From the NCBI GenBank assembly GCA_943737045.1, contig CALSFV010000060.1:1-64000 (forward strand): DNA of 64,000 nucleotides. The letters are read 5' to 3'. Below the pieces are notes generated by a model. That model ran no database searches. It was not told the DNA's origin and saw only the letters and a program-made list of their open reading frames with translations. This DNA comes from Parapristionchus giblindavisi (taxonomy: Eukaryota > Nematoda > Chromadorea > Rhabditida > Diplogasteridae). Below, piece by piece: positions 11,434 through 21,100 of the stretch (positions are counted from its first letter, which is position 1; each line of letters opens with the position of its first letter). The translations under genes and the position numbers were made by a program.

Positions 11434-13173
11434 TTAGAGGCCAATAGTTCCAGCTACAATGAGCTTATCATCACCAGTAACTCTGTTAGCTCTAATAAGA
11501 TCGGTCTTCTCAACTTCAGCTGATACACTCGAAACTGGATACGAGTCTCTGTTAGCGGTGAAGCCACAGACGGGCTCGAATTGTCCGAACTGCTTCACGT
11601 TGGCAGCATTCCAGTTTCCGAAGGCGCGGAAATCAGCGAAAGTCGCGGGAGTCTCGCCTCCGACTCCCGATCCGTAGACGTTCCAGTACCACAGCATGAC
11701 ATCGGTACCGAGACCGCCGGCGTTGTTGGTAATCTGCTGCCAATCGTAAGAGTTGGTGTAAATTCCGGCACGGACTCCGCGGGCCTGAAAATATTTTCCG
11801 GTTAGTTGACATGATTTTTTAATCGATAAGGGCGTGAGCAAAAGACCAAGAGAAGAGTCTGGACTGATAGGAGTGGGAGTAAACAGATAAGACGGATGAT
11901 AAGACATTGTGTAAGCACGGAAAGGAATAATTACAGGCTTACACCAAGCTAATTTGAAACTCTCCGCTCTGATAATGCTCTCTCGCTTTCTTTATCTACG
12001 ATATATTATGGCTAGAGAGAAAAGTTTCAAATTGCATGTGTGCATTTTACAATTAGTTTGACTGGTGGATTGCATATCAGCAATGCTAATTGAACAATGT
12101 ACGATAAATATTCATAATTAATGCTAGATTAAGTATATATTTTTGGTATGAGATAGGCTAAAACATCAATATTCCGTGATTTGAAAAACTCACGCGAGTA
12201 CGCTGAATGGCGAGGTTGATGAAAGCGAGATTGTTCTTTTGGTTGCTGGGCCAGTTGACTGGAGACGTGGCCTTAAAGAATTATTCATAATGTACATTGA
12301 ATTACTTTGTGGTCTAGCGGTCAGCCAAACTCTACATTACAATGCATTTATTTTTTGAATTTAAAAAAACAATGAATCTTTGCAGTCATTATCATAGTCA
12401 GAGTCAATTTTCAATTGTTAATTGTCATTGTCATTGTCATTACCTGAATCCATAGTGATCTCACTGACACTCCTCCATTCTGGAGGGCGTTGAGTACTTC
12501 ATCGACTTGCTTATCGGCCTTCTTCGATGAGGAGGGGTTGGGCGTCATGTAAACCTCGATTCCGAGACCGGCTGGAAAAGAATTAATATAGTGCTAATGG
12601 TACCGACGGTTCTACTTTGGTACAATTTCCTCTTTTCGGATACAAACATCATTAGTCCGAGATGTCTACCCCCACCTTTCTTGCCACACTTTTTAAACAA
12701 AGAATGCTATGAAATATCTTAGCAATTTCTAGCCAACGAGATCCTTTGACCAAAAATGAATTGTCACCTTGGTAAGCCAGATTGACGTTGGGCACGGCAT
12801 TGGTATCGACGGCTCCGGTTCCATTGGAAACGTATGCACGGATGAAGGTGGTCGCGTATCCACTTGATCTCACACACGAGAAGGCTGAGGAGGAACCCAA
12901 TTGATTGATGTCAATGGCATAGCCATATTTTTGCTGAAAATGGAACAGTTACATCCGACAAAAGGTTGAAAGTTACACCCCCCCCCCCCCATTTGAAACT
13001 CTCCGGCCACACTTTCTCACTTTCTTTGTCTACTAAAGAGTGTGGCCAGATCGGATAGTCAAATTCGCTTGGTGTTTGACTTTAACATCCAAGGAAGCAT
13101 AGTTGATACCGATGAATTATCTTACCGCCGCGGTAGTAGAGGCGAGAGCCGCGAATACGAGAAAAGAGAGCAT
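11434..13173 (-). CDS. GH25-type lysozyme (nematode LYS family), copy 1
   Basis: There are five exons on the minus strand (13126-13173, 12768-12933, 12444-12571, 12194-12271, 11434-11784); phases join to 256 residues. MLSFLVFAALASTTAA is a signal peptide. The mature protein opens KYGYAIDINQLGSSSAFSC, the GH25 strand with the conserved Asp. It continues with GIEVYMTPNPSSSKK, SVRSLWIQATSPVNWP and GVRAGIYTNSYDWQQI, then VMLWYWNVYGSG, typical of the C. elegans lys proteins. Expected role: a secreted intestinal muramidase that digests bacterial peptidoglycan for feeding and defence. Exon lengths match the second copy at 31.4 kb nearly base for base. A paired GATA site and TATA box lie just upstream. 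Confidence 0.93.
11938..12040. mobile_element. Palindromic MITE, TTAA family (copy 4)
   Basis: It reads AGCTAATTTGAAACTCTCCG at one end and AAAAGTTTCAAATT at the other. It is in intron 4 of lysozyme 1. Confidence 0.7.
12985..13072. mobile_element. Palindromic MITE, TTAA family (copy 5)
   Basis: It contains ATTTGAAACTCTCCGGCCAC and GTGGCCAGATCGGATAG. It is in intron 1 of lysozyme 1, next to a C run. Confidence 0.7.
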
Positions 13174-13206
13174 GGCGAGAGGACTGATTGATCTAATCAA
13201 CGATCG

Positions 13207-13240
13207 ACTTTATATACTGATAAGATGGTGTCTTATCAGT
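13207..13240 (-). promoter_or_regulatory. Lysozyme 1 core promoter: paired GATA sites plus TATA box
   Basis: Read toward the gene, CTGATAAGA and TCTTATCAG face each other as an inverted pair and are followed at once by TATATAAAG, about 35-40 bp before the ATG. The same arrangement precedes lysozyme 2. Nematode intestinal genes are driven by GATA factors (ELT-2 type) that bind TGATAA, so gut expression is the inference. Confidence 0.75.
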
Positions 13241-13827
13241 GAATTGTCTCGAATTTGTAGTCGATCTCCATTGTCATCTTCTTCCGGTACAGAAGATTAA
13301 TGATGTGTACTCAAATCAATATACATAGAGAAACGCTGTGAAACGTTTATAATCAACTGTTCTTATGTTATGTTGATTTCACCATAAGCATATGTACAGT
13401 TCCGCACACTAAAGGTATGATTCCTGCTCCCTTTTCCCCTTCCCGTTGAATGAAGTGAATAAATGTTTAAAAAAATATTTCATTAGTTGTTATACCTGAG
13501 TTATCTGATAAGGAAGATATCAGCATAGAAACTAAACATCATTCGTTCACTCTGGTAATAGCTAAATATTTTAAAAAATTGTATTATTTATCTATCTGAT
13601 CCAACATACAACACATCATGTTATATCGCTGTAGATAACAATTTTGGTAAATTGTCATGAATTAAAGAAACATGTACTTGAAATGTTAATTAACTTTTTT
13701 CAGAAGTACAAGATGGTGAGCTGTGGTGCACCTTTACAATTAGTCATCAGTTGTAAACTCTTGTCAGTCCATTAATTGCACAACGTTTGGTAAACATTCA
13801 TCATCTAATTCACAGATCACACCATTT

Positions 13828-13945
13828 AAGCCACACCTCAAGCTTATTTTAAAGCTCTCCGCTCTGGCTTTGCTCTCTCGCTTTCTTTGTTAACGAGAGA
13901 GCATTTCCAGAGTGCACAGTTAGCTCGGGGTGTGCCTTTTAGTTT
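13828..13945. mobile_element. Palindromic MITE, TTAA family (copy 6)
   Basis: It opens CACACCTCAAGCTTATTTTA, has core CTCTCCGCTCTGGCTTTG, and ends TTAGCTCGGGGTGTGCC. The ends are well preserved. Confidence 0.75.
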
Positions 13946-14280
13946 TGTCATAACCACATTCAGCTGTCTCTTCAACAGACAACGAACAGAGAACAGAGAA
14001 ATCGTGTGTGGAATACTAGAAATAGATAATGCCTTCTCTAAATATAATTATTATATGAATCATTCTACAATCTTTACGATGGCGTTTCTTCGACGGTAAC
14101 ACGATAAAACATGATAATTGCACAACGGGATGTCGTCATTAACTTTGTCATTGATTATCCACTATTCAATTTTTTAATAGAAAATTTGATGCCTTTATCT
14201 TTAGAATATCTGACGTGAATTATGCTATATAGCTTTGAATCATAGCAAAGAAAATAGTTTCATGAATTGTTTGATACCGT

Positions 14281-14352
14281 GGGGGCATAGCTCAGGGGTA
14301 GAGCGCTCGCTTCGCATGCGAGAGGTCTGGGGTTCAATTCCCCATGCCTCCA
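14281..14352 (+). tRNA. tRNA-Ala (anticodon CGC), copy 2
   Basis: It has the same 72-nt sequence as the other copies, with intact A and B boxes. It lies in the gap between lysozyme 1 and the receptor gene. Confidence 0.95.
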
Positions 14353-14482
14353 AAGTACTTTTGCTATTGCTGATATTTATCATGAATTTTTGTTCTTCTT
14401 TCGATGATGCGTTCTTGTTTGCAAAGTTTTATTTTTAATCCCCCTTATAATTAATGCTTCATTTATCCAGAAATTTGACAAG

Positions 14483-14626
14483 ATGAACCTCGATTACATT
14501 TTATTAGCAATGAACATCGATCCCAGACTGATGGAAGACATCATGGGTCGTGGAAGAAAAAAAATAAATTTGAGTGTCGTAATTTCCTTGCTAATATTTG
14601 AAGTTTGTAAAATAAAATTGTGAAGG
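14483..14626 (+). CDS. Possible 47-codon ORF, doubtful
   Basis: This is an open frame from ATG (MNLDYILLAMNIDPRLMED...) to TGA, 130 bp after the tRNA. It has no signal peptide, homologue or splice context. It could be chance or a leftover exon; I include it only because the next stretch is otherwise empty. Confidence 0.15.
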
Positions 14627-14770
14627 CGTATAAAAATAATAATAAAACTCGTTAAAGTTTATTAAATTCATGATGGATAAAATAATTCGAGCCCGATTTC
14701 GCTTGAGGTGACACAAAATCGAAGACTAAAGATTAAAAGGAAAAGTTTATGCAGATGTGAGTAATGCTAT

Positions 14771-14884
14771 AAGAATCGTCCTCTGAGGCCGTATCCATGA
14801 ACGATGTCAAATCGTGTACCGACAAACGTGATGTCAGAAGCAGAGGGAGAGTAATGAAGTATGTTTGGAAAACGCCTCCGCTAC
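14771..14884 (-). CDS. Possible terminal exon, 3' of the receptor gene
   Basis: On the minus strand, after an acceptor-like CCGTAG, the frame reads GRSASDITFVGT-like text ending SDITFVGTRFDIVHGYGLRG then RFL and TAG. An AATAAA-type signal follows about 110 bp later. The composition looks coding, but no upstream exon joins it unambiguously. It could be an alternative last exon of the receptor or a separate small peptide gene. Confidence 0.25.
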
Positions 14885-15183
14885 GGTTGTTTTGTATCAT
14901 GTTCGCCGGCAAGCGGTTTGCTAATGTTTATAGCTATGCTGAACGGACCAGAACTAACTAGACAACAAATTGATCAGATATAAAGATAGTGAAAATTATC
15001 ATATATTAAACAATGTAAATTACCAACGACAACTAGAACTGCAAATGCAACGGTACATACAATACTTAAACGAATAATATATAGATAATGTTACCTAGCA
15101 AAAATAGGTTACATAAATTAATGTTAGCAACGTTACCCAATCTAACAGTATAGTTCTTTACCAATTGAGGAGTGTATTTGGTA

Positions 15184-18100
15184 TTATTTTTGATCGGCGG
15201 TTGGTGTAGGCGTCACTTTTGCCTGAAAAATAACTAAATCTGAAAACGAAATGACAGAAAAGGGTATGAAATTAAGAGCAGTGAGCAATTGTTCAATTTT
15301 ATAATCACGAAACCCTGCATATGTTCGCATCAAAGCGAAATCAATATTGATAAGTTGAAAGATTTCAACCGATTGATATGGAGACGAAAAACAAAATGAC
15401 GAATTTTGTTGATTTTTTTAGGTGAATAAAGTAAAACAGCTCACAAAGATTTCTACTATGCCTAGGAAATACTTACTCTATAGATTAATTTCTTCACGGT
15501 TAAACGATGTCCTTTTGTTGTCAAGATCATAGTTAATGAATGCATTATAGAGTGTAGTCCAGCAATACTTGTTGCGATTTGTTGGAATACTAAAGATGGG
15601 CATATTTAAATCATTCACTGGAGTTATTCAGTGAAAACTCATTGTTATTTGATTAAAATACATTAAAGGAACAATACGAAGAACAAAAAAGTGGTAGATG
15701 TGGCAAGTGACGGATATTGTCAAAACGGATTGCGGCAGGGCGTAAAATAGCCATACTTTTAGTAATAATATAATATCTACCTCTAGAAATTTTTAATGTT
15801 AACAACACTAAGCTGTGGTGCACTTTTATGTATGTTTGCTTATCATTTTTCAAATTTCACGACTTTTTGGAAGCAACATAGGCCTCGAATACCTGTGCTC
15901 TCGAATCCAGTATTTAATTGAACGCTGTAGGATACGATTGGAACAAGAATAAACAAAGTCGGTATGGAAGCCTAGAAATCAAATGTAGCATCTGCGGGCA
16001 CTTGTTCCGCAAACGCCCACGCCCCGCCCCCTCCATCCTAGCACTCTGTACTCTCTCATATCTCAATACTCTCTCGCCCTCTCTCACTATGCACTGCGCA
16101 CTCTCTCATATCTCAGCGCTCCCTCGTCCTCTCTCTCGTGCACTCTCTCATATATCAACGCTATCTCGCTCTTGATTAACTAATGACGACCTAGCAAGAC
16201 AATGGCAGGGGTCAATCAAGGTTTATCTCATTCAATTAGTCCAATTATGTCATTATCTCCTTCTCCCGATACTTCTCCCAAGTCGCCTAGTTCGCCAATT
16301 CTGTTCAGCGATGTCAGTTTTGGATCGACCGATTCTCCCATCAAACCTACCGTACCAACGCCCCCGATTCCTAATCCTTTGCCGGCTGGTAGTTGCCCCA
16401 ATTGGGATCATTTATTTCTCATTTTTCCTTCATTAATTACATTACGGATTAGCCTATTCCTTTTATTGATTACCGTTCTATTCTTTTTCATTTATTAACT
16501 ACCGATTTTTCATTAACTACCGATTAGCCTTTTATTGTCAGTCATTACCGATTTGCCTATTTTTTACACTACCGATTTTCATATTCCTTCATTCATTACC
16601 GATTATTTTGTTATTCACTTACTACCGATGAGCTCATTCTTTATTCCATACCAATCAGCCGATTCTTTATTCATCACCGATAACCTCATCCTTGCACTAC
16701 TCTTAATAAATTAATTCATACAACCATTGCAGTTATAGCATGTTCTGGTTAGAGCACAGACATGCAGACAGACCGGGTCACACACGCAGAGGATATGAGA
16801 GAGGAGAGAGCTAGAGAGCGAGAGTGAGCGAGAGAGTGTGTCACATCTAGAGAGTGTGCATGCCAGGATTGTAGTTTGTACGGCCCCCTATAAATAGCGC
16901 TCGGCCTCCTCATTCTTCGCCTCTGATTCATCAGTTGTGCCTCTCTCTTTTGAGAGAATTTTGGCTTGGGGAAGGGACTTCGCGATGGAGTCCCTTCCCT
17001 GCCCCGGACTTCTCCATCTTCTTGGAGAAGTCGCCGAGCAGGAGCCGGCTGGGGCGCACCTCCCCCCCCCCCTCTCGGGGGGGGGGGGGGGGGTGGGGGC
17101 TAGAAGGGGGCGGGGCGTGGGCGTTTGCGGAACAAGTGCCCATCTGCGGCCATATGCAAGAACAACGGGATAACCGTTTTCCGGGAAAATATGACGTCAT
17201 TAGCGTAGGCGGAGGATTTTTGGAAAATGCCTCCGCCTACGCTAATGACGTCACATTTTCCCGGAAAACGGTTCTTGCATACGGCCACTGAAGATATGTA
17301 TATACGTTTTACCTGAAAAATCAATGTTTGCAGCATTCTTCTGTGATAGTTGATAACTGTTTCGCTCATAGTAACTTGATGATGGAGCGTATAAGATATG
17401 TGTGAGCAAATCTAAATGTAAATTTAGATATGATCAGTACGATCTTTACGCACTAAATTCTATCAAAATATTTTATCTTACGAAATATATTATAGATCAT
17501 AGAGAAACTTTCGATCGAGTTTTTTTTTGTTCTAATTGTCGACTTTTTTCGAAGGGTTCTTACCACAATCAAGAAAACAATGCAAAGGAAGACGGAGAAA
17601 ATGCAGAGCAACACGAAGTAGATGACATCGCTTGAGAAGCATACAGCTATTCGTACGATTTCCTCAGGCCAATCCGACATGTTCTATATTATGAAGCGAA
17701 TTGAAAGAAGGGCAATGGTTATGCAAAAATTGCCGCCCTTTTTCGAAAATTGAATGTTCACAATCAGCAACATGAATCGAACCCGCCTCATACCCCAGTT
17801 CACCCGAAGATTCACGACTACGCCAGAAAATTTAAGATAATCGCTTATAATTAGCATAAGATGCTTTTCATAAACGTTCGTGGGTTTCCTTCTTTTCATT
17901 TCAACTATTATCTTGTATCATCATCTTTTTGGTTATTAGGCACAACCCTAGCTAATTTATACTCTCCGCTTTGGCAATTGTCTTTCGCCTTCTTGGTCTA
18001 GAAGAGATTAGCTCGGAGTGTGCCTTATTGTGAATTAGTCAACTTTAAGGTGGTTAGTGTTATCTGATGATGATGCGAAAAAGAATTTAAATAAGCGAAC

Positions 18101-21100
18101 CTCCTTCAAATATTCCCATTCGTCTTCATCATTCAATTGAAGAAGCTGAAATCTAATCTAGAGATGCACATTTGAATAAATTTGTGATCAAATCAATTTG
18201 TATTGTTTTTTAGATGATAGTGTGCTATTTGAGCACAAAATAATTTTCATGTTTTGACGGTATTTATTGCACAAGAGAAGGGTTAACTTTTAAACAGTAT
18301 GCCGGAAGGTTGCATAAAATTAGACCACATCCACTCACTTTGGCATAAACTCCGTGAAGTAAAAAGTAGAGATATAAGCATGCTATGCACATGTATCGTT
18401 TTAAACGTGAGATCTTCCAGGGGGATTCCAGCGGTAACACCACCTGAAATTCATGCACTCTGCAACCCGCTAAAAAATATTTTTTTAAAATTCATAATAA
18501 ACAAGGAGGACTTAGAGTTAAAAGAATAGCTCCCACAACGAAGAACACGCGAATGGACCCCTAGGATAACGCAGATTCACAAGGCTCTTGATATGCAGTT
18601 TTCCCCCACAATATATACAGTACAGCCCGGTCGTGTTTTGTACACATTCTGCGCTGCGCTCCGCTGCGTGGCGCATTTGGACGTTTCACTTATTTCCTTA
18701 CCGTATGAATATTTTTGAATTCTCAAAGTCGTAAGCATGAGTTTCCGTGATTAAAAGTTCTTTTAATGACCAAAGAAACTGAAACAAAATTTTAATTAAT
18801 GAGAGAAAAACAATTAAAAGGTAAATCACACTGGTCCGAAAATGATGGGTACTGAAATTTTTCAAAAATATCTTACGGCGATCGTGCGATCGATACGCAA
18901 TATTACAGTATACCTTTCCAGTAAGTTAATAGTCATTATTTTCGGACCAATGTGATTTGCCTTTTAATTGTTTTTTCTCATTAAAGAAGGGGACCCACGA
19001 GTTTTTTCATGACTAAACTGGCCAGGCAGAACTGTAGATCACATCTCCCTGTATACAAAAACAATTTTCTCTAAAATCTTAGGCGCACAGGAATGTCGTA
19101 ATCCGAGCATAAAGTTCATTGATCCCCCAGGGAAAGGCGCGAGTTTTTGAATTTGAAGGATGCATATAAAGAAAATTGCAAACGAGAATCAAACCCACGT
19201 AGCGCGGTTACTAGCGCTAACCACTAACCACTGAGCTACACGCTCTATGCACCGATTCGTTCATATCTAATAGAGAACATAATGTTCTTCTTGTCAATAG
19301 AGCACTCCAAATCTCGTGGGTCCACTTCTTTAATAAAAATTTTGTTTCAGTTTCTTTAGTCATTAAAAGAACTTTTTTATCACGAAAACTCATGATTGAG
19401 AAGACTTTGAGAATTAAAAAATATACATACGCAAAGGAAATAAGTGATGCGCCCCGCAACGGAACGCAGCTCTGTATGTGTACAAAACACGACCGGGCTG
19501 TACTGTATGCTAATGAACAAAACTAATGTATCTCAAGTATAAACATATGGCAAAGATGAATATTTGAATAGAATAGATGGAAAACTAATCAATAGTTGAC
19601 ATTATGAACCTGATGACGATATAGAAAACAAGCTGCGTATGGTGGAGCGTTGCAGGCTAACATGATTCCCCATGAGAGCTGAGAGTGCAAGATCATAATT
19701 TTTTTGATTAATGTTATTAGTAATGCTCACTGTTTCAGCCATTATGTTCTAGACTGTGAACATCTACTCAAATGTTTTGATTATTTTCTTGCGTTACAAA
19801 TAAATAAATGAACTTACAAAGCCTACACCAGCAGGAACTCCAATGAAATTGAAGAAACCTCGTTCATAAATGCAAGGCAGAGGAAATAGAGTGATATGGG
19901 CAGTAAAGTAATGAAGGTTGACGTCGGTTAATGCAGCAGATATCTAATTACTTAATATTTTTTATTGACTAGGCAGATTTGGCAACTGACTGTAACATAA
20001 AAATATTTTTCCATTAGCTAGGAGCATTTTAAAGTATATTTCGCATTGCATTATGTGGCTCATTTTATGCTCACGCATGTCAATTAAATAATATACAGCC
20101 CCGCAGAATCTCCCTTCGTGCATGTGATCCCGGGGATCCCCGGGATCCCCCCGTGCTCCTCGATTTTTTGTGCTGTGAATATTGAATATCAGGTGTGACA
20201 ATTGTTCCTATTGTTTTCCTGTTTACTTGAACTATTTTATCAAGTAAAGTTTGGAATTTTATCAATTACGTAGCCCGAGAACAAATATTGAAATTATTAA
20301 TTTTTAGCAAATGCCGCGCAAAAATATTGAAGAACTCGCGCACATTCGGCTTTATTAATCTCAAAGTGACTTTTTTCGGCATTTCTATTTCTTAGGATAA
20401 TTTAATTGACAAGCGTTCGAAAATTCCAAATTTTCCTTGATAAAATAGTTCAAGTAAAGAGGAAAACAATAGGAAGAATTGTCACACCTGATATTCAATA
20501 TTCACAGCACAAAAAATCGAGGAGCGCGGGGGGATCCCGGGGATCCCCGGGATCACATGCACGAATGGAGATTCTGCGGGGCTGTATTAGGGTGTTCCAA
20601 AAGTCTTTGCACTTTTTTCATACTTTATATTTTTTCAAATAACAAACGAAGCAACTACATTCAAATGGTGACATACTGTCCACGTTTATGAACAACTATC
20701 CTCCATCTCGTATGCAACTGCATGGCACCGTTCTGGCAAAACTCATTAGGGAGCGAGGCAATCCAAAGGTCGATTTCCCGTTTCACATCTGTCAGACTTC
20801 GGAAGGTTTTCCCTCTGCAGCAAGGCTCGAGAGATCGGAAAGCGTGGCATTCACAAGGGGACAGGTCGGGGGAATACGGCGGATGGGGAAGCCAGCCAAT
20901 ATCTAAATTCTTAAGTTTGACCTGTTCTTGTTAGTTTGATGTGTCTTCGCGTTGTTCATTAAAAGTAATACTTTGCCTCACACAAAGCGACTGAGAAGGA
21001 CTTGGGTCTCTAGAAGGATCTTCTCCAGTTGTTCGCAGAAGGCATCGGTGTTAACAGTCAGCCCCTAAGGTAGAAGTTCGTAATAAACAACACCAAGAGG

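Noticed and set aside
16202..16498. 98-codon Ser/Pro-rich frame inside the GC-ended element
   Set aside because: Low-complexity composition in a repeat-rich intron insert, with no transposase motif.
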